Source: Acanthococcus lagerstroemiae (Eukaryota > Arthropoda > Insecta > Hemiptera > Eriococcidae). Taken from it: a stretch of 64,000 bases of DNA. The position numbers were made by a program, and so were the translations under genes. The notes below the pieces were generated by a model. It saw nothing but the letters and a program-made list of their open reading frames with translations, made no database searches and was not told the DNA's origin. Shown one piece after another: positions 45,493 through 55,553 of the stretch. The stretch covers positions 36,043,312-36,107,311 of the forward strand of contig CM063113.1 of the NCBI GenBank assembly GCA_031841125.1. Reading direction: 5' to 3'. The number at the start of each line of letters is the position of its first letter. Positions within the stretch are counted from its first letter, which is position 1.

Positions 45493-46499
45493 TCAAACGG
45501 CCCATCCCCGGGCATAGACCTCCCCAGTCTTTTTCCATACGTCCTTATTGTGAGCAACTCTATGCCACACTAGTCCGACCCTCCTCTCTAGCTCTTCGCG
45601 CCATCTGAGTCCCGGCCTGCCTTCCCGTCTTATTTCTTCGTATGGTAGCCATTCTATTAAATTTTTTGTCCATCTCGCGTTACTCTGTCGTACTCTACGT
45701 GCCCAGCAAATTTAAATTTAAATTTTTTAATTATATATGCTCAACCTTTACTTTTTGTTTTGCTCTTATTTCTTTCATTGGGACTTCATATTTCTTTTTG
45801 ATATTTAGGATACTGCGCTCCATGCTTCTCTGCGTACTCTGTAGTTTACTTAAGGTGGGATTTTGTTAAGGACCACGTTTGGGCTCCGTAAATTATCGTA
45901 GGTAGGGTGCAACTCTCTAGCATTTTTATTTTGGATTTAAGGCTTAGTTTTTTTGATTTGTAGAATTTTTTAAGTGTCCAAAATTTTTTCCAACCGAGCT
46001 CTATTCTTCTTTTAATTTCCTTATTCGTTCTGTCCTCGAAGGAAATTAGCTGTTCTAGATACACATATTCATGCACTCTCTCTATTTTTGTATTATTAAT
46101 CACTAGTTCCGACTTGGGGTTGTTGCTCATGTATTTTGTTTTGCTCATGTTGGCATACAGTCCTACCTTTCCACACTCTTCTGTCAGATCTTTACACATT
46201 TTCTCCAACTCGATTAGGTTCTTTGCTATTATTATAATATCATCGGCGAAGCGCAAGTTATTCAAGTTTCTACCGTTTATGTTTAGTCCGAAATTTTTCC
46301 AATTTACTTTCTCAAAAATTTCTTGTAAGAGGCAGTTAAATAAATTTGGTGGAAGCGGATCTCCTTGTTTTACTCCCCTTTCTATGTTAAATTTGGGTCC
46401 CTTTCCTTCTATGTTCACATAGGCTGTTGCCATGTGGTAGCTGTTTTGTAGGGTTTGACTATTTTTTCTTCTGCCCCTTGTCTGTATAGCGCCTGCCAA
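45493..46499 (-). pseudogene. RTE reverse transcriptase, palm to C-terminus
   Basis: The frame 46499-45846 carries FNIERGVKQGDPLPPNLF (block B), NLNNLRFADDIIIIAKN (catalytic Asp pair), LYANMSKTKYM and the thumb MLESCTLPTIIYGAQTWSLT. After a frameshift near 45850 the reading continues in broken frames to GRPGLRWREELERRVGLVWH, then NKDVWKKTGEVYARGW and a TGA at 45495-45493. The C-terminal W...A..K..W pattern places it in the RTE clade. Overlap with the 47455-46415 frame marks another frameshift. Confidence 0.8.
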
Positions 46500-47455
46500 A
46501 GGGCTTCATGGTCTATGGAATCGAAAGCCTTGTGAAAGTCTAAGAATAAAAGATGCGCTTCAATTTGGTATTCGTTTGTTTTTTCTATTAATTGGTTTAT
46601 CGTTAGAATATGGTCTATTGTAGAAAAATTTTTTCTGAAACCGGCTTGTTCCGGGGGTTGTTGTTTGTCCAATTTTTTATATAGTCGATTTTTCAAAATG
46701 TTCATAAAAGCTTTACCTACGTTCGAACTTAGGGATATGGGTCTATAATTTTCTAGCTTATCCTTCTCCCCTTTTTTGAATAGAATGATTATTTCAGAGT
46801 TAGCCCATTGTATCGGAATATTTTGGCTGTTCAGAATTTGGTTACAAATTATGGTTAGTGGTTTTGTTAATTCTTCTGTAAAGATTTTTAGTGTTTCATT
46901 TGCTATGCCGTCCGGGCCTGGGCATTTACTAATTTTCAGATTTTTTAGTACGAATTCTATTTCTGAGTGTAATATAGGTGGGGTGGGGTCGGGATTGGTC
47001 ACGTAATTTTTGGCTTCAAACTTTGATGCTTCCTCTCTTTTCTTGTAAAGATTTCTGTAAAATTCTGTAGCCATTTCAAGAATCTTTTCTCTTGAGTTTG
47101 TCTTTATCCCGTTTGGGTCCTTTAGGGTCGCAATGATACTCTTGTTGCTATACAATTCTTTTAGCGTTTTTTTAGTGGAGTTCCCTTCCTCTAAGAATTT
47201 TACAATTACGTTTTCTTCGTAATCATGTATATCTTTTTTAATTTTTTTCCTTATAAGTTTGTTTATCTCGGTTAGCTCCACCTTATCCTTCGCATTTCTT
47301 GTATTCCTACTGGCTAGTTCTGTCCTTTTCTCTATAAGCGTTTTCGTTTCAGCCGAAATTTTATCGTCTGTCCTGGGTTCGATTCCGCTTTTTGTGCCAA
47401 ATTTCTTCACCGTTCTTGTAATTGCGCTTTCTAGCCGGTCATAATTTTTTTGCAT
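46415..47455 (-). CDS. RTE reverse transcriptase, linker and fingers/palm
   Basis: Longest open frame in the window (346 codons). Residues about 1-130 are a charged linker between endonuclease and polymerase (EMATEFYRNLYKKREE). Then come KISKCPGPDGIANETLKIF, IILFKKGEKDKLENYRPISL, EQAGFRKNFSTIDHILTINQ and HLLFLDFHKAFDSIDHEALW (catalytic block A Asp). It shifts frame near 46420-46500 to join the block carrying FADD. It copies element RNA into target DNA by target-primed reverse transcription. Judged a recently disabled copy: long frame, few lesions. Confidence 0.8.
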   Translation of the reverse strand: MQKNYDRLESAITRTVKKFGTKSGIEPRTDDKISAETKTLIEKRTELASRNTRNAKDKVELTEINKLIRKKIKKDIHDYEENVIVKFLEEGNSTKKTLKELYSNKSIIATLKDPNGIKTNSREKILEMATEFYRNLYKKREEASKFEAKNYVTNPDPTPPILHSEIEFVLKNLKISKCPGPDGIANETLKIFTEELTKPLTIICNQILNSQNIPIQWANSEIIILFKKGEKDKLENYRPISLSSNVGKAFMNILKNRLYKKLDKQQPPEQAGFRKNFSTIDHILTINQLIEKTNEYQIEAHLLFLDFHKAFDSIDHEALWQALYRQGAEEKIVKPYKTATTWQQPM

Positions 47456-47559
47456 ACTATTCTGGTTACTGTCTAGCTTAATTTTATCAATTTCGGCTAT
47501 AAGAAATTTTTGGCGTCTTGTAAATTGGTTGCGGTTCTCGAATTGTGAGAGTTCGTCTT

Positions 47560-48330
47560 TCTATAGTTCATTATTCTAATTCTTTTGGGTATACTAAGGG
47601 TGCATCTACAAAGCCTGTGGTCGGAGGAAAAGTTGAACTTAGATATAACCGAAGTGTTTTGTACTATCCTCATATCATTGATTAAGAGATGGTCAATTTC
47701 GTTTTTAACTTTTTGATTGGGAGAAATTCAGGTCCATTTTTTGTTAATTCTTTTTTTGAAAAACGAGCCTGCGATTTTTAGATTATTAGTCATTGCCCAA
47801 TTTATAAGTCTATCGCCATTTTTGTTTTTATTACCTATTCCAAAGGGGCCTAAAACCTTATCGTTACTCTGTTTCTGTTTCACTCCTACTTTGGCATTCC
47901 AATCTCCCATCACCAGGTTGTAGTATTCTTTTTCGTTTGTTTAGTGTCTCTTGTAACAAGTCGTAGAATTTTTCCTGTTCTTTTTCGTCTGCACCTAGTA
48001 TAGGGGCGTATACCTGTATTATCGTAGCTTTCAACTTGTCGTTCAGTTTTATTTTCAAAACACATATTCTTTCTGAGATGGCTTTAATTTCGACACTCTG
48101 GGCATAATCTCTTTACTAAAAACACCTCTATATCCTTTAGTCTCCCCTTTATAGAACAAATAATTACCATTTTTTCTTTTGATCAGACCTTCTTCGAGTT
48201 TACATACCTCGGATAAGCCTATTATATGCCATTTTATTTTTTTGGCCGCTTTCTCAAACTCGTACATTCTTTCTTCGTTACTTAGACCTCTACAATTATA
48301 GTACGCTATTTCTATTTTTGGAGTCTTAGT
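47560..48330 (-). pseudogene. RTE APE-like endonuclease domain
   Basis: On the minus strand: IEIAYYNCRGLSNEERMYEF (metal-site Asn block), WHIIGLSEV (Glu), YRGV..., TIIQVYAPI, MMGDWNAKVG (Asp-Trp-Asn) and, near 47650, SVISKFNFSSDHRL (catalytic SDH). All canonical endonuclease blocks are present. They are spread over three frames (48267-48055, 48058-47864, 47913-47728), so at least two frameshifts exist. This domain nicks target DNA before reverse transcription. Confidence 0.8.
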
Positions 48331-48589
48331 CGGGCTTGTTTTCGGAAGGTCAACCCTTCCGTGGCATGAGGACCCAACAATAGTTTTGACGTTTACCCAT
48401 CGTCGATTGGTGTTTTTTTGTTTAGTTAATATGCCAAACGTATTGTCTGTGGTATTGTTTTTTGCTGGACAAATTTTAAAAGTTTTTTCGTTAACTGGCC
48501 GAACGTTTTTCTTTTTGTATTTACTGTTTTTTAGAAGGATATCAAGAATTTTAGGTTCATTAGAATTTTTATTATTATCGAGAGTATTG

Positions 48590-49443
48590 GCAAATTTTGA
48601 AACTGTTCATTTGAATTTTTCATTTTCTAAGAACCTTTGTTTGTTTGTTTATTTATTTATTTTTCAATTGAAAAATATTTTGATTGACAAATCGGCAAAT
48701 TTTCAACAAAAAAAAAATTGTCGGCAAACTTTTAGTTTAAAAAAAATATTTGTCGGCAAATTTTTCTTCTCCACCCCTCCCCCCTCAACTGAAAGTCAAG
48801 TTTCGTCTCTGAATTCATTGCATTCCCTGCAACTATTATTTGTGATTTTCTATTTCTTTAAAAATATGTTGCAAAATTTCCATGTCCTGTTTGGTATTGC
48901 GTAAGAAAATAGTTTGTTTTTAATTTTTTGCTTTTTAATCTTTCTTTTATGTTTGGTATCAGTTTCGCTGTTCTTCTTTCTGTCTTTCCATTGTTGTATT
49001 GTTCTTGCCACATCTTTATCGTTTAACCTTTTCTTTCTGCTGATTTTTGTGATTTTATTAGATTTTAATTCATTTTTAATCCTTTTCATTCTGTTGACTT
49101 GATTCAGTTGTAAATCTACTGGTGTGAGACCTGCTATTACACGTGGAACTGTATGGGTTACTGTTCTGTACGCAGATATTATTCCTATTAGTATCATTCT
49201 TTGAAGATATTTTAGTTTTTTGATTCTAACTTTCACCTCTTCTTTTTCGTCCGTTGAAGTCATGTGTTGTTTAGTGCACATCGATTTTTCCCGTCTGATT
49301 TGAGAAGGGGTTAAGAGTCAAAATCTCCTTAATCGCATCCTATTTGTTCAAAAAACCTGGCTCTGCTGGCGAATCGAGTGCTCCTTCATTTCGAAGTATT
49401 CAAAGATGCCCCTGTTCCGTTCCCATATGAGGAGATACATATT
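48590..49443. repeat. Right copy of the ~860-bp direct repeat
   Basis: Same content and orientation as 44441-45326: ttggcaaattttgaaactgt, a short (TTTG)3(TTTA)3 tract, a ttttgctttttaatctttc block, and at the end atgaggagatacatat. Beyond 49443 and before 44441 the flanks differ, so the repeat boundaries coincide with the RTE ends. Confidence 0.85.
48850..49281 (-). pseudogene. R1-type LINE reverse-transcriptase C-terminus, right copy
   Basis: 143-codon minus frame, the longer version of the left copy: IISAYRTVTHTVPRVIAGLT, then PVDLQLNQVNRMKRIKNEL and a Lys-rich continuation (TIQQWKDRKKNSETDTKHKR). The AYRT....VIAG..P(I/V)DL pattern identifies an R1/I-like polymerase C-terminus. The upstream catalytic domain is absent; homology starts only near 49281, so the fragment was already truncated before it was duplicated. 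Confidence 0.7.
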
Positions 49444-50569
49444 TTTCCGCAGACACATAGAATATCTGACACGAGACTGATGCACTGATACTGTACTCGA
49501 ATCAAATATTGTAAACATGAAATAGCGTTCTGTATACGATGGGCACCAGCTGCTGTTCTACCACTTCTAGCAAATATCTCCCTCAACAACCCCTTTTGAA
49601 TTGCCAACCACGCGCGAGTCGCGATATATTCTACTCCGAGGCCTCAATTGAACGATGACAAACGATCCGACGTATATGATGACTCGATCAGCGCTTTAAT
49701 GAACAAACGCGAACAATTTCTCATTCATACAAAAAAAAAATTAAAATTTTGAACGTGTCAGCACTCACCCTGCTTGAAAAAACGCACCTCTTCCTAATTA
49801 TCGATAACCCGTTCATTTGCGTTGAATGAACGCGACGACAATTAAATGATTTGTAACTAATAACGTTCGGTCACGTATTGTGGCTTGCTAAATTTTACAC
49901 TTAATTGAACCCCCTAGTACAATAAAAAGAGAACAAGAGCTATCTTGTGGTATTGAAAGAAAGGAAAAAGAGAAACAAATATGCAAATTCGGCGTATATC
50001 GGTTTCGAGTTGTATTCAGTTTGAATTAATGAGAGAGCAAGAGGTATGAACTGACGGTGATTTACGAGCTTCGTGCGCGGTGTTTTAATTCGAGTAAAAT
50101 GTGCGAATGTTTGAGGGGAAGCTGCAAAATACAGTCGGTGCCTCTGCAATTGAAACTCGGGATCTGATTAGTGGAGGAGGACACGAATCAAGGCTGGTGC
50201 GAAGGGAGTATGAAACATGAAAAATCAGTCTCCAAAGTCGGCGGTGTTGGTGAATTTTCAGTATTTTAGACAAATTACAGTTACCTGTTAGTAAAATTGG
50301 AAAACGAAATTCTCTATCTGGCAAACGAAGTTCGTTTTATTTCGTGTACCTTGAGAATGTCACTCTACACACTGTCAGTCAATCGTATTCAGTACTGACT
50401 ATTTTGATGTTAAGTTTAATTTCGAACCACAGAGTCAAAGTAAGAGATAAAAATAAATTGAAGAACTCAGGAAATCTGAAATTTTATTTCCATTTCAGTA
50501 TTGTGCCCTTGTATCACCCTGACCATAAACACTATTTTTAGTTTTCAGTTATGTTGATGATTCCTTAGT
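49444..50569. other. Mostly non-repetitive interval
   Basis: CpG-containing unique-looking sequence with ORFs of about 65-80 codons that have no family features. Possible regulatory sequence; nothing specific. Confidence 0.3.
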
Positions 50570-50745
50570 ATCACGACTAGTAGGTTGCATCTCTCTACGT
50601 TACTCTCTCCAGTGCTAATCTTCTCATTTCTGAGAAGGATTTATACCTTGTATTCTTCATTATCTGCTCGGCTTTCCTTCCTTTCCACTGCTTTCCCTTA
50701 ACTATTCCCTCTTGCAATAACAATATCCCTGGATGTCTTATATGT
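50570..50745 (-). pseudogene. LINE 3'-terminal fragment
   Basis: Matches the 3' part of the 5635-5960 fragment: cttgcaataacaatatccctggatgtcttatat here against tagcaatgataacaatacatatacttggatgtcttatat there. The minus-strand reading HIRHPGI...EGI(V)KGKQWKGRKADNEEYK is the extreme C-terminus of the endonuclease-reverse transcriptase family. Confidence 0.6.
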
Positions 50746-50748
50746 ATT

Positions 50749-50815
50749 AGTGTGGTGGGACGTATGGCGATGCACGCATGCTAAAGTGGCCCCTGAGACA
50801 CTGCACCCCTGACCT
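50749..50815 (-). mobile_element. SINE 3' fragment
   Basis: gtgtggtgggacgtatggcg followed by atgcacgcatgctaaagtgg is the SINE body end in reverse orientation. It is truncated after gcacccctgacc and wedged between two LINE fragments. Confidence 0.65.
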
Positions 50816-50816
50816 G

Positions 50817-51626
50817 ACTCCCAAAATCAAAAATAAAATTGGAATTCGACCGAAATAGGATAGTCCAAGTGGCGACGGATTTCTACCAGAAGTTATACGA
50901 AGGGGAGGCGACTGAAGGTGAACTCTGTAAATTGGAGGAAAAAGAAAATGAGGAAGAAATTCCCCAAATATTGGAAGAAGAGGTTTTCTCGGTCCTAATG
51001 AGTAAACTAAAGGTGGGAAAATCCGCAGGTCCGGACGGGATAGGAAATAAAGAACTTCGAACATTTGCCATCGAGTTGGCACCGATAGTTATAGTAATTT
51101 TCAACCTGATTCTAGGGTGGAAATTATCGGGAATAGTATTGTTATTTAAGAAAGGAGATAAAGCATTATTAATAACTACAGGCCCATAAGTTTGACCTCC
51201 AATTTAGGGAAGATTTGAGCAAAAATTACCAAAAATCGCATACACCCCATCTTGGACTTTCACCAAAGATCCGAACAAGCAGGCTTTAGAAAAGGTTATT
51301 CGACAATAGATCAAATCTTTGTTATTAATCAAGTGATTGAAAAATCGAAAGAATTTAATCAAAATTTAAATATATTATTGATAGACTTTCAAAAATCTTT
51401 TGACTCGATCTCCTTACCTGCACCGTGGAGGGCTCTGCGGAGACAAGGGGTTTCCAATAAAATAATTAGATTATTAAAAGAAATGTACAAAAATGCCAAA
51501 GGAAGGGCGCGTTTAGACAAAACGGGGCAATACTTCAAAATTAATACAGAGGTAAAACAAGGGGACCTCTTATCACCAAATCTGTTCAACAGCTTATTGG
51601 AAGAAGTTTTTTATAATTTGAATTGA
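50817..51626 (+). pseudogene. RTE-like reverse-transcriptase fragment, plus strand
   Basis: Two plus frames: 50839-51189 carries ATDFYQKLYEGEATEGELC, SKLKVGKSAGPDGIGNKEL and LSGIVLLFKKGDKA. After a frameshift and a short deletion, 51252-51626 carries RSEQAGFRKGYSTIDQIFVI, NILLIDFQKSFDSIS (catalytic Asp) and INTEVKQGDLLSPNLFNSLL. The FADD block and everything 3' are missing, and so is the endonuclease. RTE-like by similarity to the 46-47 kb element. Confidence 0.8.
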
Positions 51627-51629
51627 GGG

Positions 51630-51760
51630 CTGTATGTTAATTGCATCCTGAGCAATTTTTACATGGTTGAGATGCATCCCGAGGGAAAATGTACAATACT
51701 TAAATTGCGACCCGCTATCCACACAGTAACTTGAACGAATTGCGTCCCGCCTGAATACTT
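51630..51760 (-). repeat. GGGACGC array, reversed copy
   Basis: Read on the minus strand: gcgggacgcaattcgttc, gcgggtcgcaattta, tcgggatgcatctca, caggatgcaatta, spaced 36-38 bases. Same words as 39801-39930. Confidence 0.45.
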
Positions 51761-51775
51761 ACGTATGTACCTGTC

Positions 51776-52145
51776 CTGTCACCGGAAGCAGTAGAAGAGT
51801 ACATTCATCAGGACTTCAGCCCTATTGCCCCAGACCTTTCAACAGTGGACGAATTCGTGGAAAACATTCTGAATGAATACGTAAGTGATGGAATCAATGT
51901 AGGTTGCATATGATGCACATCAAATACGTACGACCAATGAATGCAAGGCCTTCAATAGCAAACTAAATGGAATATTCTATCATTCCCGTCTCCATATATT
52001 CATGCTCATCGAAGCCCTATTCGAGATACAAGAAATGTCGTATCTTAAAATACGAAATCCTGAAATTGCGAAGATAGACCCGAAAGAAACCATTACACTG
52101 CACAACAGAATAAAAATCAATGAGATGAGATTATATAATTTTAGC
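51776..52145 (+). pseudogene. MULE-type DNA transposase C-terminal fragment
   Basis: The first frame (51776-51913) reads LSPEAVEEYIHQDFSPIAPD, then LSTVDEFVENILNEYV. After a frameshift the second (51930-52145) reads TNECKAFNSKLNGIFYHSRL, then HIFMLIEALFEIQEMSYLKI and HNRIKINEMRL. The N.C..FH.KLN..F...H..IF..I..L..IQ pattern is the C-terminal region of Mutator-like (MULE) transposases of insects. No catalytic DDE residues are contained. Confidence 0.6.
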
Positions 52146-52186
52146 TATATGAGTACGTTTTCCTAATAAGGTCCCACTTTTGAGGT

Positions 52187-52466
52187 ATTGAGTTAAGACC
52201 ACCTGTGGTAATACTAGATGAAATTTTTGATTGATTGAGACCTCGTGGAGCCTTCTAAGTGCAAAATTTGCCGAGTTATTCGCATCTGAAGTTGAAATTT
52301 CAAAAAACAAAGTTTTGAGAAAAACGCGTTCAAAGTTTTTCTTTTAAAAGTGACATAAAATTTCAACTTTATATACTAATAACTCAGCAGATTTTGACCT
52401 TTGAAGGCTCCATGAGGTCTCAATCGATCACAAATTTTATCTAGTATTATCTGGTGGTCTCAACCA
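52187..52466. mobile_element. Inverted-repeat MITE
   Basis: ttgagttaagaccacc...aatactagatgaaatttt...ttgattgagacctcgtggagc at the left is mirrored by gctccatgaggtctcaatcg...aaattttatctagtatt...ggtggtctcaacc at the right. Arms of about 120 bases fill nearly the whole element; noncoding. Confidence 0.75.
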
Positions 52467-52486
52467 GACGCGGATGTATGGAAAAT

Positions 52487-52617
52487 AACCTTTTGACTTG
52501 TTGGATTCTTCCAACTCCACCTGACTAAAATAGTAAATTTTCCCAAGTGCTGAGTGAAAAATTCTTACAAGGGGGTAAGTTGCCCCCCTCCACTCCCTAT
52601 CAGTACATCCCTACATT
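52487..52617. repeat. Solo terminus of the intron foldback family
   Basis: ccttttgacttgttggattc...tccaactccacctgacta...ctgagtgaaaaattctta...ggggtaagttgcccc...ctccctatcagtac reproduces the right end of the 28440-31296 element, in the same orientation. No partner arm is nearby. Confidence 0.65.
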
Positions 52618-52729
52618 GAAGAGTACATGAGTCGACTGGACCAAGGTGAAATTGATCGACTAATTTTTGTACAAGACCTGTCATGAAAATTCCTACCTCC
52701 GAAGATAAAGTGAAATTAATTCCTTAGCT

Positions 52730-52870
52730 GACAGTGACGGATATATCCGTCAATTTTGTTTGTCTCTGAAAGTGCATAATGACGGATATTTCCGCAGGAT
52801 ATTTCCGCAAACTTTTAAAAGGGCGAGTACAAATACCTGAATGACGGATATATCCTGCGTGACCTTCAGA
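52730..52870. repeat. TGACGGATATATCCG palindromic repeats
   Basis: tgacggatatatccgtca (a perfect palindrome near 52735) is followed by atgacggatatttccgcagg, atatttccgca and atgacggatatatcctgcg within 140 bases. Confidence 0.55.
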
Positions 52871-53769
52871 CGTGATGCCCGAAGCAGATCACGTGCTGTA
52901 GAGTTCGAAAAATAGTTTTGACAATTTTTTTGTGATTTTTGGGAACAAAATTACGACTTTGATGATATTTTAGTTTGTAAGTGTTTGTTCTGCCCATTTT
53001 TAATTTATTTGTATCATCTGTGTTCTTCTATTTGCAAAAAAATTATGGGGAAAAAAATCCGTCATTTAGACTTTTCTCATCATAAATATACATGATTACG
53101 GATAAATCTGTTATTTTCCACTTTCAAGCCAGTTTTAGTCACCAACTTTCAAATCGATTTTCTATAATTTGGGAGGTCGTAGAGAAGTGAGATACTCGCA
53201 GGGAGGTTTCTTATCACATATAGAATAATAATCAGTAACAAAATAAAATAGGAATTTTTTGAGCGTTTTAGCAAAAAAATATTAATTAGTTAAGGGGTTA
53301 ATTTATAATACTGTACTAATACGTTTTCGATGTATCTTCATGATTCTGTGTAGTTTTTTAAATAAATTTTTCCCCAATACATTTACATATTTCTGTACGT
53401 ATATACGTCTGTAAAATATTTTGATTGACAAAATTTTGCTAGGGGAGTTCCGGCAAGCGCTAGGGGGTGCTCAGTGCCCCCTAGCACCCCTTTGGCTACG
53501 GGTCTGTACCAAAGAGACAGCTATATCCGTTCAATGCTCAAATGAAAATATTCTAAGTCCCCCAGATTTAAAATACCTTAAAGCCTTTCGAACTCACTAA
53601 GACCATTCAAAACTAGTTTAAAATTTGTCATGAATGACTTTTCCAGGTTGATATTATAGCTATTTAAGATACGTCTAACCTAACATTCTTAAATGTATCT
53701 GAAAAAAAAAATTACATAAGACTCTTTTTAATTCTCCTTCAAGATTTTCTCAAACTTGTTCAGAACTTT
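52871..53769. other. Interval without a gene
   Basis: Includes a hairpin of gctagggggtgctcagtg / ccccctagcacccc at 53460-53493. Otherwise AT-rich, no recognised feature. Confidence 0.3.
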
Positions 53770-55240
53770 ACAGGGGCGACCGAGTCCAAATGTCACAGGG
53801 GTGAAATGTCTCGAAGTCTGTATCTCAGTCGGTAGTTAACGCTGTCTGGCGATGATTGAAGTAAATTGTAGTAAAAGATACGGCGATGAAATTTTGTTAT
53901 AAGATCGAAGTGCACTGGAGGACTTTATCATGAGATATCCGTGCTTGAAGTGTTTACATGATAACAATTTAGCAAAAGTAAAATTTCAAGTGTTTTGAAT
54001 TTTTCTTCTATACGTCGCGTCGGTCCATTGAGCTATAAAAAATTCAGTAAGTAGCTTAATTTACGTCTTGAAGTGTTGGGAATCGAATGCGCACATCTAT
54101 TTTAGTCAATTTTGCAACAAAGCGTTACTGTTTGTATAGTTTGTTGACAAAATCGTTTCAAATTGGTTGGGGTGAAATGTCACAAATTTTGCGGGTCGAA
54201 ATGTCACTCTTGGAATACTTATTATTTGCTTAAATATTACTAATTCATGAGTACGCGAGGCATGTACAGATTATTTATGTTCATGGAGGTTGGAGTTGGA
54301 AGTTTAGATTTGATTTTTCCTGAGGTGATTAAAGCGATGCCAGTTCCGATGAATAATATGTTTGGAATAAATGAAATATCTGTTTTTTTATCTCTATATT
54401 CATAGGCGCAACCGGGGGGGGGGTATGGGCACTATAGCCCCCCTCCCCAAAAACTGAGAATTTTTAATCAAATTTTAGTCAAACGAGTCGAGTATTTTAC
54501 ATTTTCGTATAAAATTTACCCCCCTCGGTTTCTCTAGTTCAGCCCCTCCCACAGGTAATTCCTAGTTGCGCCTAGGTTCATATGAGGAGCGATTTTCCAA
54601 AACGGCCTCTGTCCAGTTTTATATTTTTTTCTCGCGGAAGAAAAACCTAGTGTATCACCTATACTACACCTACAAGTAGAACACCTACAGGAATATATCT
54701 CTTTGAAATATTGAATGTGCCTTGTACAGGAGACGCGCATGACAGTCGCGAAGTGGGGGATCTCCTGGATAGAGGCCGTTTTGGAACAACATTTTTGAAT
54801 TATTAGTTTTTGTTTGGCACAAAATTAGACATAACGTGCCTTTCAGTAGACTCTCATTCATAAAATTCTCAAGATAATGTCGACTCTCCTCTATTGCGAT
54901 AAAAATATGTGGACAGAGGCCGTTTTGGGACAATTTTTTTCCTCACCTTGCGAGTCTATTTTGGTTTCTTACATACGTGAGATTCGCGATGTCGTGATTT
55001 TGTTCGAGCCAGAATATGTATTACTAGATTCCTCACCAGATGGCGCTATATAAAATGATTTTTCAAAAAAAAATGGACAGAGGCCGTTTTGGAACATCGC
55101 TCCTCATATTATTCTATTGTAGAAAATAGAATATCTCGTTTTAATTATTGAACACCTTTACGTAATGAACGCTATTTCAGTTTTTCAATTTTTTCCCATT
55201 TAAACAACCCGTGACATTTCACCCCGGGCTGGGTCGTAAT
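53770..55240. repeat. Region bounded by inverted GGGGTGAAATGTCAC modules
   Basis: ggggtgaaatgtc occurs at 53790 and 54170 with a cgaaatgtcac partner at 54197. The inverse gtgacatttcacccc occurs at 55210, followed by gtaatgtcac. This suggests subterminal repeats of a ~1.45-kb DNA transposon into which the 54581-55108 MITE inserted. No coding sequence was found. Confidence 0.4.
54581..55108. mobile_element. MITE with ~38-bp TIRs
   Basis: Left tatgaggagcgattttccaa followed by aacggcctctgtcc; right ggacagaggccgttttggaa followed by catcgctcctcata. The inner phrase gaggccgttttgg(a/g)acaa also occurs at 54770 and 54915, so the TIR module is repeated internally. Confidence 0.75.
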
Positions 55241-55507
55241 GTCACAAAAAATCTATTTTCACACAAAAAAAAATGTATTAAACATTTAATATAGTACTTC
55301 AGATCTTTAATAAAATCAGATATATAGGTGCTAGAAGGTTGTGGCTTTCCCTTAGACAAAAAAATTAGTTCGGCTGTAAAAAAAATCCGAGTAACCCGAT
55401 CTCCGCCGGCCCTTTTTGAGACCTTCGAAACTTCAAAAAAATTCTTCAACGTTTATTCGAGACTTTGTTTCAGACTTTTTACAAATTTTCAACTTGATAA
55501 CAATTCT

Positions 55508-55508
<1 letters not shown>

Positions 55509-55548
<40 letters not shown>

Positions 55549-55553
55549 TAATA
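55509..55553. repeat. (AAT)n microsatellite, LINE tail
   Basis: About fourteen trinucleotide units lie directly at the 3' end of the minus-strand RTE copy. This is consistent with the short tandem-repeat tails typical of RTE elements. Confidence 0.8.

Larger units (their letters stand above)
45327..48589 (-). mobile_element. RTE-type non-LTR retrotransposon, near full length
   Basis: A 3.26-kb minus-strand element sits exactly between the two ~860-bp direct repeats. Its 5' end is near 48589 and its 3' end near 45327. It encodes an APE-like endonuclease, a polymerase with PGPDGI, RPISL, QAGFRKN, FLDFHKAFD, VKQGDPL and RFADDI blocks, and an RTE-type C-terminus (GRPGLRW...W...A..KDVW). A few frameshifts and a lesion in the endonuclease region make it probably inactive. 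Confidence 0.85.

Noticed and set aside
48386..48904. 172-codon plus-strand ORF rich in Phe/Leu/Ser
   Set aside because: Antisense to the RTE 5' end and the R1 fragment; it is a shadow of A-rich retroelement sequence.
44441..49443. LTR retrotransposon (long direct repeats around a polymerase)
   Set aside because: The polymerase is RTE-type with an APE endonuclease. The repeats lack TG...CA ends and contain another LINE's fragment; no gag, protease or integrase is present.
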